From: Chlamydiota bacterium
Lineage (GTDB): Bacteria > Chlamydiota > Chlamydiia > Chlamydiales > Rhabdochlamydiaceae
NCBI GenBank assembly: GCA_011065235.1
Contig: JAAKFB010000100.1
Coordinates: forward strand, 1-6,598
Reading direction: 5' to 3'
Length of the DNA stretch: 6,598 nt
Under the pieces are notes generated by a model. That model was not told the DNA's origin, searched no databases, and worked only from the letters and a program-made list of their open reading frames with translations. The position numbers and the translations under genes were made by a program. How positions within the stretch are numbered: position 1 is the stretch's first letter; every line of letters starts with the position of its first letter. Below are positions 1 to 6,598 of this stretch, in pieces.

Positions 1-1782
1 GCTCTGATCTTTGAAGATTTCCCAGCAGGGCATCGAAACGACGCGCACGGATTTGTCCCGCTTCTTCAGAGCTGAGGCCACATCGAGGGCAAGTGACACT
101 TCTGAACCCGTTGCAATAAGGCAAAAATCGGCCTTTCCGCTTTCTTTCTGGATAATGTAAGCCCCTTTGCCCATCCCTTGCTCATAGGGAATGTTTGCCC
201 CATCGAGTGCGGGCAGGTTTTGGCGCGAAAGGATAATTGCGGAGGGTCCGCGATAGCGGAGTGCGGCCATCCACGCCATTTTCACTTCATTGGCATCGGC
301 AGGGCGGATGACTTGGAGACGGGGAATCGCACGCAGCGATGCATACTGTTCGATCGGCTGATGTGTCGGACCATCTTCTCCCATGAAAATCGAGTCATGC
401 GTGAATTGATAGATCACTTGCACCTGCGAGAGAGCTGCAAGACGTATGGCGTTGCGCATGTAATCGGAAAATGTGAGAAATGTCCCAATAAAAGGGAGGA
501 TCATATTGGTTTGTGCAAGTCCTGTCGCAGCACCTGCCATCGCAAATTCACGCACTCCAAATTTGATGTTGCGCCCTTCAAATTTTCCCGGAGTAACAAT
601 GGGAAAGTGTTTCATCATCGTTTTGTCTGACCCTGAAAGATCAGCAGATCCCCCGTAGAGAAAGGGAAGGAGCTCTCCAAGGATGCCGAGGCAGTTTTCC
701 GATGCAGAGCGTCCCGCAATGGGATCTTTGATCTCGATGGCTTTTAATTTTTCTTCGAGATCGGAGGGGATCCGCTTTTCGGCCATCTTTGAAAAATCTT
801 CTTCGAGCTCAGGTCTCACTTCTTTAAAGCGTCTGTAGAGGCCTTTCCATTTCTGTTCCAAGTCAACACATTTTTCCAAGCGTTGCTCAAAAAACGTGTA
901 GACCGATTGAGGAACATAAAATTCTTCTTCTGGAAGGCCGAGTAGTTTTTTCACCTCTTCCACTTCTTCGACGCCAAGGGGAGAGCCGTGTGCTTTGTTG
1001 GTTCCCTGTTTGTGCGGAGATCCTTTCCCGATGATCGTATGCATCACAACAAAGCATGGGCGTTTTTGATTTTCACGGATGTGGTTGAACGTCTCTTCCA
1101 TTTGATCAAAGTCATAGCCATCGATCTCATAGGTATCCCACCCATACGCCTCATAACGTTTTTTTGTGTCTTCGGAGCAACATTCAGAGAGATCTCCATC
1201 GAGGCAAATTTTATTTGAATCATAGATGAGGACCAGATTATCGAGCTGAAGATGGGCTGCGAGAGAGGAGGCCTCAGAGGAAATCCCCTCCATGATGCAT
1301 CCATCCCCTGCCAAGCAAAAAATCTTGTTGTTAAAGAGGGGGAAATCCGAGGAATTGAATTTTGTGCTGAGGAGTTTCATGCCCAGTGCTTGCCCGACAG
1401 CATTGGATATTCCTTGGCCCAAGGGGCCTGTCGTCGCTTCAACCCCTTCTGTCATGTGGTATTCGGGGTGGCCAGGGGTTTTGGAGTGGAGTTGACGAAA
1501 GGCTTTGATGTCATCGATGGTGAGATTGTATCCAGACAAGTGAAGCATGGAATAGAGGAGCATGGAACCATGACCGGCAGAGAGGATAAAACGATCCCGT
1601 CCGAGCCACTTGGGATTTTTGGGGTTGTGGCGCAGGTGCGTTCCCCAGAGGAAAGCGGCAAACTCGGCACATCCCATGGGCAGGCCAGGATGCCCTGAAT
1701 TGGCTTTTTGAACAGCCTCCATAGAGAGTTGTCGAATTGTATTTGCGATTTTTTCTAGCTGTTTCTTGACATCATTATCCAT
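1..1782 (-). CDS. tkt: Transketolase (C-terminus cut off by window edge)
   Basis: Cytosolic thiamine-diphosphate enzyme that moves two-carbon units between sugar phosphates in the non-oxidative pentose phosphate pathway. I translated the minus strand from ATG at 1782: 594 codons with no stop. Residues run about 1-320 for the ThDP pyrophosphate-binding domain, 350-530 for the pyrimidine-binding domain, then the start of the C-terminal domain. Visible signatures are SGHPG (His31), SAGHGSM (68-74), TPGHPE, TTGPLGQG, the ThDP/metal motif GDGCIMEG (Asp160, Glu165), GKGSPHKQGT, REF with Glu412 (the cofactor-activating glutamate) and GEDGPTH (His474). These positions lie within a few residues of E. 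coli TktA. About 70 C-terminal residues should lie beyond position 1. The start is supported by a GAGGA ribosome site 8 bases upstream. It is transcribed divergently from alaS. All the active-site residues I can name are present, so it should be functional. Family assignment is secure; choosing among tkt/tktA/tktB is only naming. Confidence 0.97.
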   Translation of the reverse strand, partial: MDNDVKKQLEKIANTIRQLSMEAVQKANSGHPGLPMGCAEFAAFLWGTHLRHNPKNPKWLGRDRFILSAGHGSMLLYSMLHLSGYNLTIDDIKAFRQLHSKTPGHPEYHMTEGVEATTGPLGQGISNAVGQALGMKLLSTKFNSSDFPLFNNKIFCLAGDGCIMEGISSEASSLAAHLQLDNLVLIYDSNKICLDGDLSECCSEDTKKRYEAYGWDTYEIDGYDFDQMEETFNHIRENQKRPCFVVMHTIIGKGSPHKQGTNKAHGSPLGVEEVEEVKKLLGLPEEEFYVPQSVYTFFEQRLEKCVDLEQKWKGLYRRFKEVRPELEEDFSKMAEKRIPSDLEEKLKAIEIKDPIAGRSASENCLGILGELLPFLYGGSADLSGSDKTMMKHFPIVTPGKFEGRNIKFGVREFAMAGAATGLAQTNMILPFIGTFLTFSDYMRNAIRLAALSQVQVIYQFTHDSIFMGEDGPTHQPIEQYASLRAIPRLQVIRPADANEVKMAWMAALRYRGPSAIILSRQNLPALDGANIPYEQGMGKGAYIIQKESGKADFCLIATGSEVSLALDVASALKKRDKSVRVVSMPCWEIFKDQS

Positions 1783-1790
1783 AGAACCAC

Positions 1791-1795
1791 TCCTC
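1791..1795 (-). promoter_or_regulatory. Shine-Dalgarno site of tkt
   Basis: Read on the minus strand this is GAGGA within GTGAGGAGTGG, 8 bases before the ATG at 1782. The spacing is ideal and fixes the transketolase start. It contrasts with alaS on the other side of the spacer, which has no such site. Confidence 0.8.
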
Positions 1796-1809
1796 ACGTA
1801 GACTAAACA

Positions 1810-1838
1810 TTTTTATCTGCCAGTGCAAAATCTTGCAA
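1810..1838 (-). promoter_or_regulatory. Candidate sigma-70-type promoter for tkt
   Basis: On the minus strand, TTGCAA (1838 to 1833, 4 of 6 matches to TTGACA) is followed by a 17-base spacer and TAAAAA (1815 to 1810, 4 of 6 matches to TATAAT). Transcription would start near 1803, giving a leader of about 20 bases that still includes the GAGGA ribosome site. The housekeeping sigma factor of Chlamydiae uses loosely similar boxes. The match is modest and was found by eye. An alternative pair, TTGCAC and TAGTCT with 17-base spacing, scores lower. Confidence 0.4.
1824..1837. repeat. Interrupted inverted repeat TGCAA-N4-TTGCA
   Basis: Five-base arms TGCAA (1824-1828) and TTGCA (1833-1837) are separated by AATC. 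The right arm overlaps the TTGCAA proposed as a shared -35 box. It has the geometry of a small dimer-binding site, but arms this short arise by chance fairly often. No regulator is identified. Confidence 0.35.
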
Positions 1839-1861
1839 GGAAATAACTCTCCGCGTAAACT
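1833..1861 (+). promoter_or_regulatory. Candidate promoter for alaS (near-leaderless if used)
   Basis: TTGCAA at 1833-1838 (4 of 6), a 17-base spacer, then TAAACT at 1856-1861 (4 of 6 matches to TATAAT). Transcription would begin around 1867-1869, only a few bases before the ATG at 1871, so the mRNA would be almost leaderless. That would fit the lack of a Shine-Dalgarno site. The -10 box lies inside the 16-bp palindrome. A promoter further upstream, inside tkt, cannot be excluded. Confidence 0.3.
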
Positions 1862-1868
1862 TTTACGC
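1853..1868. repeat. Perfect 16-bp palindrome just before alaS start
   Basis: Arms GCGTAAA (1853-1859) and TTTACGC (1862-1868) are exact reverse complements around CT. The element ends 2 bp before the alaS ATG and occupies the place of a ribosome-binding site. As RNA it could fold as a 6-bp stem with a 4-base ACTT loop; as DNA it is a candidate operator overlapping the proposed alaS -10 box. E. coli AlaRS has been reported to repress its own gene by binding a palindrome near the transcription start, so autoregulation is a reasonable but untested idea. The repeat is certain from the bases; its function is not. Confidence 0.6.
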
Positions 1869-1870
1869 CT

Positions 1871-4492
1871 ATGCTCTCACAAGAGATTCGTCAAAATTTT
1901 TTAAATTACTTTAAAAGTAAGGGACACACGATTGTCCCCTCCTCCCCCGTTGTTCCCCATGATGATCCTACATTGCTCTTCATCAATGCGGGAATGAATC
2001 AATTCAAAGATGTTTTTTTGGGACAGAGCAAACGCGATTATACTAGAGCAACAACATCTCAAAAATGTATCCGCGTAGGCGGAAAACACAATGATCTAGA
2101 TAATGTGGGACACACGTCACGTCACCTCACGTTCTTCGAAATGCTCGGGAATTTTTCCTTTGGGGACTTTTTCAAAAAAGAAGCTATTCAATTTGCTTGG
2201 GAAGTGACCTCTCAAGTTTTTGGATATGACATGGAAAAAGTGTGGATCACTGTCTTCCGTGAAGACGACGAAGCCTACGAGCTATGGAAAGCGTATGTCC
2301 CAGAAAGCCGTATCGTCCGCATGGATGAAGCGGAAAACTTTTGGGCTATGGGCGACACCGGGCCTTGTGGCCCCTGTTCTGAGCTACATTATGACAGAGG
2401 AAGCCATTACGGTGATGCGCCAAGTCCTGTAGAAGATGCAAGTGGTGAGCGCTACATAGAATTCTGGAATCTCGTCTTCATGCAATTCAATCGCGATCAA
2501 CATGGAAAAATGACCGCCCTTCCCAACCAATCGATCGATACAGGTGCGGGGATCGAACGTGTCGTTGCTCTCAAAATGGGAGTTGATAATGTTTTTCACA
2601 CCGATATCTTGCGTCACATCATTGGACAGATCGAAAAGGTGACGGGCAAGACATATAATCCTGATGACCCCATACTTAGCCCCGCTTTTCATGTAATCGC
2701 CGACCATATCCGCTCCCTTTCTTTTGCCATTGCAGATGGAGCACAACCGAGCAATATTGAACGGGGTTACGTCTTGCGCAAAATTTTAAGACGCGCTGTG
2801 CGCTATGGACGCACTCTGCTCGGGATCGAAGAGCCCTTTTTAGCTCAAGTCTTGCCCGCACTCATCGAAACCATGGGAACGGATTATCGCGAGCTTATCA
2901 CCGCTGAGGACCGAATTGGAGAGATTCTCACCGTAGAAGAAGAAGGATTCTTGCGCACGCTGAAGCGCGGCGGCAATATCTTGAACTCCATTGTGGAAAA
3001 AGCGCTCAAAAGTCCTCACAAACAAATCACGGGGGAGGATGCATTCAAATTGAAAGACACCTATGGCTTCCCCCTCGAAGAGATTTTGCTCATTGCCAAA
3101 GATTCCAATTTACAAGTCAACATCGATGCCTATCAGCTTTTGGAAGAGAAGGCTAAAGAACGCTCCCGTAGCGCACATGTTGTGCAGGCCCAAGAAGTGC
3201 AAGAGAGTTTGTATACAGATTTTGTAAAAAAACAGGGCTCTTGCGATTTTGTGGGCTATGGAGAGATGAAAGCCGAAACAGAAATCGTCGCCATCGTTCA
3301 AAATGGGGAATTTGTCGAATCTTTCTCAGAGGGAACAGAAGGATTTCTTTTGCTCAAAGAAACTCCTTTCTACGCAGAAAAAGGGGGGCAAGTTTCCGAT
3401 ATTGGTCTCATCACAAATGAAAATGCACGATTTCGCGTTGCCAATTGTCAAAACCCCTTCCCTGAAGTGATTGTGCATCGCGGCATTTTGGAGACCGGTT
3501 TTTTCAATGTAGGCGACAGAGTCACCGCCGCCATAGATGAACCACGTCGTCTCAACATCGCTGCACATCACACCGCCACCCATTTGCTCCACTATGCACT
3601 GCAACAAATTTTGGGAAGCCATATCCGCCAAGCAGGATCCCTTGTCGAGCCCAATCGCCTCCGCTTTGACTTCAATCACCATAAGCCTCTTTCCAGTAAA
3701 GAGCTTGCCCGCATCGAAGATCTCGTGAATGAAAAAGTGCGTGAAAACCAAAGCGTCAGCACCTATGAAATCCCCTTTGATGAAGCGCAGAACCGCGGTG
3801 AGATCAAGCAATTTTTCGGAGAAAAATACGGAGCGCATGTGCGCGTTGTCGACATTAATTATTCGAAAGAACTCTGTGGTGGTACTCACGCATATCACGT
3901 CGGCATGCTCGGCTATTTTCGTATTCTGAAAGAGAGTAGCATCGCCGCTGGTGTCCGTCGAATCGAGGCTTGTTGTGGAAAGGCTTCAGAAGAATTTGTC
4001 CGCAAAGAGGAATCCCATATTCAAGAGATGGCAACTCTTCTCAAAGCGCAGCCAGCGAAACTCGTCGAGCGGATTTCACAACTCTTGGATGAAAATATCG
4101 ATCTCAAAGGGCATATCCGCAACCTCAAGCGCTCTCAGCTCAAAGAACTATCCGAAAAGCTCGCTGAAGAAGTGCAAAATGGTATTTTGACACGCATTGT
4201 CGATGTAGATCCCGAAGATTTGGGAGAGCTTGCCGACAATGTGATGGAAAAGCTCAAAAGTGGGCTCATCGCACTCGCCATTAAACTTCCCAACCGGGTG
4301 CAATTCATCATCAAAGTCAGCCCAGATCTCGTCAAAAAAGGGATTGGAGCTGGTGCTCTGATCAAACAAATTTCCTCTTTGATTGCAGGCGGTGGCGGCG
4401 GTCGCCCCGATTCCGCTCAAGCCGGTGGGAAGAATCCCGAGGGGATTGAAGAGGCATTCAAAACCATCAGACAATCGGTGAAAGCCGAGTGA
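1871..4492 (+). CDS. alaS: Alanyl-tRNA synthetase
   Basis: Class II synthetase that charges tRNA-Ala with alanine in the cytosol and hydrolyses mischarged Ser/Gly-tRNA-Ala. Length is 873 residues, close to E. coli's 876, so it is full length. Domains in order: catalytic core about 1-245 with TRATTSQKCIR (58-68, motif 2 region), GCGPCSE-type loop CGPCSE (166-171) and motif 3 DTGAGIER (223-230); tRNA-recognition domain to about 450 with HIRSLSFAIADG (279-290) and RGYVLRKILRRAV; editing domain about 470-705 with zinc ligands His567 and His571 (HTATH) and Cys669 and His673 (CGGTH); helical, coiled-coil-prone linker about 705-770; C-Ala/DHHA1 domain to the end with the glycine-rich GGGGRPDSAQAGG (841-853). 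The ATG at 1871 is the only sensible start: an in-frame TAA lies at 1856 and the N-terminus aligns with the family. There is no Shine-Dalgarno at normal distance. mfd overlaps its stop by 4 bases. No active-site loss seen. Confidence 0.98.
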   Translation: MLSQEIRQNFLNYFKSKGHTIVPSSPVVPHDDPTLLFINAGMNQFKDVFLGQSKRDYTRATTSQKCIRVGGKHNDLDNVGHTSRHLTFFEMLGNFSFGDFFKKEAIQFAWEVTSQVFGYDMEKVWITVFREDDEAYELWKAYVPESRIVRMDEAENFWAMGDTGPCGPCSELHYDRGSHYGDAPSPVEDASGERYIEFWNLVFMQFNRDQHGKMTALPNQSIDTGAGIERVVALKMGVDNVFHTDILRHIIGQIEKVTGKTYNPDDPILSPAFHVIADHIRSLSFAIADGAQPSNIERGYVLRKILRRAVRYGRTLLGIEEPFLAQVLPALIETMGTDYRELITAEDRIGEILTVEEEGFLRTLKRGGNILNSIVEKALKSPHKQITGEDAFKLKDTYGFPLEEILLIAKDSNLQVNIDAYQLLEEKAKERSRSAHVVQAQEVQESLYTDFVKKQGSCDFVGYGEMKAETEIVAIVQNGEFVESFSEGTEGFLLLKETPFYAEKGGQVSDIGLITNENARFRVANCQNPFPEVIVHRGILETGFFNVGDRVTAAIDEPRRLNIAAHHTATHLLHYALQQILGSHIRQAGSLVEPNRLRFDFNHHKPLSSKELARIEDLVNEKVRENQSVSTYEIPFDEAQNRGEIKQFFGEKYGAHVRVVDINYSKELCGGTHAYHVGMLGYFRILKESSIAAGVRRIEACCGKASEEFVRKEESHIQEMATLLKAQPAKLVERISQLLDENIDLKGHIRNLKRSQLKELSEKLAEEVQNGILTRIVDVDPEDLGELADNVMEKLKSGLIALAIKLPNRVQFIIKVSPDLVKKGIGAGALIKQISSLIAGGGGGRPDSAQAGGKNPEGIEEAFKTIRQSVKAE
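4477..4491 (+). promoter_or_regulatory. Ribosome site and GTG start of mfd, overlapping alaS stop
   Basis: GGTGA at 4477-4481 lies 7 bases before GTG at 4489-4491, which shares bases with the alaS stop TGA (4490-4492) as GTGA. The arrangement is typical of translational coupling. An in-frame ATG at 4540 would shorten the protein by 17 residues; it has only the weak GAAAG upstream, so the GTG is preferred. Confidence 0.6.
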
Positions 4493-6598
4493 ACGCCTTA
4501 ACGACCTTTTCCGACACAGTTTCGAAAGAACCCTCTGTGATGATCGAAGGACTTTGGGACAGCCCAAAAGCAGCACTCATCAGCCTTCTTGCCAAAGCGA
4601 GCAAAAAGAACATCCTGATCATTACATCAGACAAAAATGAAAATCGTCTCGTCGACAATCTTGATTACTTTGGCATTAACCACTTTTTCGAGTTTCCCGC
4701 GTGGGAGACACTCCCTGGAGAAGAAATCCCTCCCAGTCCCGATATCGTCGGGCGTCGCTTTGAAATCCTCTACAACTTCTTGCAAAACAAAGATCCCAAA
4801 GTGATCCTCTGTCCCTTGCAAGCAGCCCTACAAAAACTCCCCTCTCCCCAAAAACTCAAACCCAATTGCAACTTATGGAAAGTAGGCGAAGAAATCCCCT
4901 TTGACGTCCTCGATGAGTTTTTACAAGCGCTCGGATACCGAAAAGAACCCGTTGTCGCAGACAAAGGGCACTATGCACTGCGTCTGGGCATACTCGATAT
5001 TTTCCCCCTCTCCTCTCCTGAGCCCTTTCGCGTCGAATTTTTCGGCGATGCAATCGAATCGATCCGCACCTTTGACCCCATCGGGCAAAAGTCGATCCAA
5101 AAAGTGAATCAGCTCTTTATTTGCCCCGCATCAGAACCCAAACTTCTCGAAGAAGAAAAGTCTCTATCCATGCTCCTGGATTACTTAAGCGAAGAGACCA
5201 TCGTCATCTTTGATGATCTTTTAGCTCTCGAAGACAAGTATGTTGCCCTAAAAGGGCACCGCTCCCGCTTTTTTGCAACCATCGAAGAGTTTTTAGAGCG
5301 GGCAAAATCTCTCCAGCATTTCTATTGGACAAAAGAACAAATGGAAGAACTCTCTGCAGTCGAGATGAAAAAGCGGCTCGGTCGAGATTTTTATAGTGGC
5401 AAAAGCCCCTTGCAACCGATCGAGTTTGAGATTTTCGGTCAAAAACTCTCCTCAAAGCGGTGGCTGCATCCCTTTCGTACGATTCGCGATTTTTTCTCTC
5501 CTTCCCAAGAGATGAGCGCCTCCTCCAAAGAAGAGATCTTGCAAGGGATCCATCGCTTGTCCAAAACACCCCTTGAGCTTCACCTACTCACCGCAATCGA
5601 ATCGGAAGAAGAAACCCTAAAGAAAAAACTCCAAGAAGATGCGATCGACCTTCCTGAAAATACCACATTCGAAAGAGCCTATCTCTCAAGCGGATTTGTC
5701 ATCCCCGAGAGTCAATTCGCGATTCTCCCGATGACAGAGCTCACAGGCCGTTTTCGGGTCCGCCGCCAAAAATGGCGCGGCACCTACCATACGCCCGCAG
5801 CCGAGTTTCATGAGCTCAAGCCAGGAGATTTGGTCGTTCATTTTCACAACGGAATCGGAAAATATCTCGGTATTGAAAAGCGAAAAAACCACCTTGGCAA
5901 TGAATCGGAATTTCTCGTCATCGAATACTCCGCTGGCAGCAAACTCTTTGTCCCGATCGCCTCAAGCTATCTAGTCTCTCGCTATATCGGTGCTTCCGAA
6001 GAGACTCCCACTCTCAGCCAGCTCGGTACGCAAAAATGGCACCGGGCACGGATCCAAGCGCAACAAGAGATCGTCGGCTATGCTGAAGATCTCCTGAGAC
6101 AAGGCGCCGAGCGCGAATTGCATGGGGGATTTGCCTATCCCACCGACTCCGACGATCTGATCAATTTTGAAATCGATTTTCCCTTCGTCGAAACCGACGA
6201 TCAAAGTGCGGCAATCATCGCTGTGAAGCAAGACATGACCTCCGAAAAAGCGATGGACCGGCTCATTTGCGGCGATGTGGGCTATGGCAAAACCGAAGTG
6301 GCCATGCGCGCCGCCTTCAAGGCCGTTTGCGATGGGAAAAAGCAGGTCGCCATTCTCGTTCCGACAACCATCTTGGCCATGCAACACTATGAAACCTTTT
6401 GCGAGCGGATGGCCAACTATCCGATCAATATTGGAGTTGTCTCCCGCTTTTCGCCTCCTAAAAAAGTCCGCGAAAATCTGGAAAAAGCCAAAGCCGGTGC
6501 CCTCGATATTCTAATCGGAACCCATCGGATCATCAGCAAAGACGTTGGCTTCAAAAACCTCGGGCTGATCATCATCGATGAAGAGCAGCGCTTTGGTG
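4489..6598 (+). CDS. mfd: Transcription-repair coupling factor Mfd (C-terminus cut off by window edge)
   Basis: DNA translocase that removes RNA polymerase stalled at DNA lesions and recruits UvrA for nucleotide excision repair. I translated 703 codons to the edge with no stop; full-length Mfd is usually 1,080-1,150 residues, so about 60% is present. Order: UvrB-like module with WETLPGEEIPPSPDIVGRR (72-90) and the LGILDIFP / RVEFFGDAIESIR segments (166-193), which in the family contact UvrA; a variable middle (about 200-430); RNA-polymerase-interacting domain starting PGDLVVHFHNGIGKYLGIEK (445-464); then the RecG-like motor with Walker A GDVGYGKTEVAMRAAF (595-610, Lys601), motif Ia PTTILAMQHYETF (625-637), GTHRIIS, and Walker B DEEQRFG (697-703). 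The second RecA lobe, the TRG motif and the autoinhibitory D7 domain lie off-window. No signal peptide or membrane segment is seen. GTG 4489 is preferred for its GTGA overlap with alaS; ATG 4540 is the alternative. The conserved IEGLWDSPKA block follows both candidates. Confidence 0.96.
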   Translation, partial: MNALTTFSDTVSKEPSVMIEGLWDSPKAALISLLAKASKKNILIITSDKNENRLVDNLDYFGINHFFEFPAWETLPGEEIPPSPDIVGRRFEILYNFLQNKDPKVILCPLQAALQKLPSPQKLKPNCNLWKVGEEIPFDVLDEFLQALGYRKEPVVADKGHYALRLGILDIFPLSSPEPFRVEFFGDAIESIRTFDPIGQKSIQKVNQLFICPASEPKLLEEEKSLSMLLDYLSEETIVIFDDLLALEDKYVALKGHRSRFFATIEEFLERAKSLQHFYWTKEQMEELSAVEMKKRLGRDFYSGKSPLQPIEFEIFGQKLSSKRWLHPFRTIRDFFSPSQEMSASSKEEILQGIHRLSKTPLELHLLTAIESEEETLKKKLQEDAIDLPENTTFERAYLSSGFVIPESQFAILPMTELTGRFRVRRQKWRGTYHTPAAEFHELKPGDLVVHFHNGIGKYLGIEKRKNHLGNESEFLVIEYSAGSKLFVPIASSYLVSRYIGASEETPTLSQLGTQKWHRARIQAQQEIVGYAEDLLRQGAERELHGGFAYPTDSDDLINFEIDFPFVETDDQSAAIIAVKQDMTSEKAMDRLICGDVGYGKTEVAMRAAFKAVCDGKKQVAILVPTTILAMQHYETFCERMANYPINIGVVSRFSPPKKVRENLEKAKAGALDILIGTHRIISKDVGFKNLGLIIIDEEQRFG

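Larger units (their letters stand above)
1783..1870. promoter_or_regulatory. Divergent tkt/alaS control region
   Basis: This 88-bp spacer separates the start codons of two divergently transcribed genes, so it must hold the 5' signals of both unless they reach into the coding regions. It is more AT-rich than the flanking genes. It contains TTGCAA at 1833-1838, an interrupted inverted repeat at 1824-1837 and a perfect 16-bp palindrome at 1853-1868. I see no small ORF or RNA gene in it. The region call rests on gene geometry and is firm; the individual boxes are weaker and are listed separately. Confidence 0.75.

Noticed and set aside
178..630. 150-codon plus-strand open frame rich in Cys and His, zinc-finger-like by composition
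   Set aside because: It lies wholly antisense to transketolase codons that encode invariant motifs (REF, GEDGPTH). It has no ribosome site and its protein resembles no family; a shadow frame.
1252..1698. 148-codon plus-strand open frame
   Set aside because: Antisense to the N-terminal ThDP-binding part of transketolase, with no start signals of its own.
3326..3898. 190-codon minus-strand open frame inside alaS
   Set aside because: The longest antisense frame here, but it is complementary to the AlaRS editing domain, whose zinc motif and neighbours dictate the codons. The predicted protein shows no recognisable domain.
1871..4492. Possible frameshift or disrupted editing site in AlaRS
   Set aside because: The frame is unbroken for 873 residues, and both zinc-binding motifs (HTATH and CGGTH) and the catalytic motifs are intact.
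4148..4576. 142-codon minus-strand open frame across the alaS-mfd junction
   Set aside because: It spans the coding junction of two well-supported plus-strand genes and has no promoter or ribosome site; coding shadow.
5971..6387. 138-codon minus-strand open frame
   Set aside because: Antisense to the Mfd motor, including Walker A codons, and without family resemblance.
1..6598. Search for a novel defence, mobile or multi-gene system
   Set aside because: All but 88 bp is occupied by three standard housekeeping genes. No integrase, transposase, repeat array, tRNA or boundary repeat was seen.

Overview
This window carries three housekeeping genes: transketolase (tkt, minus strand, cut at the left edge), alanyl-tRNA synthetase (alaS, plus strand, complete) and the transcription-repair coupling factor Mfd (mfd, plus strand, cut at the right edge). 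The proteins resemble those of Chlamydiae, and the neighbourhood tkt/alaS/mfd matches, from memory, the adjacent tktB, alaS and mfd genes of Chlamydia trachomatis. The base composition looks moderate (mid-to-upper forties percent G+C by eye, not calculated), higher than in the human Chlamydia species. My best guess is therefore a chlamydia-like (environmental) member of the phylum rather than a classical Chlamydia. This placement is inference and was not tested by a search.

Layout: positions 1-1782 encode the first 594 residues of transketolase on the minus strand. Positions 1783-1870 form a compact 88-bp divergent control region. Positions 1871-4492 encode an 873-residue AlaRS with all standard domains. 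mfd starts at a GTG at 4489 that overlaps the alaS stop codon (GTGA) and stays open to the right edge, covering 703 codons: the UvrB-like module, the RNA-polymerase-interacting domain and the first half of the motor. No gene-free stretch reaches 300 bp. I see no tRNA or rRNA gene, mobile element, CRISPR array or terminator.

How they work together: the three proteins have unrelated jobs (pentose phosphate carbon shuffling, charging tRNA-Ala, rescue and repair at stalled RNA polymerase). alaS and mfd look like one transcription unit with coupled translation; tkt is transcribed away from them. The only part that ordinary gene content does not explain is the divergent spacer. It has a self-complementary TTGCAA hexamer that could act as the -35 box in both directions. 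It also has a perfect 16-bp palindrome ending 2 bp before the alaS start codon, where a Shine-Dalgarno sequence would normally be. I found no evidence of a novel multi-gene system.
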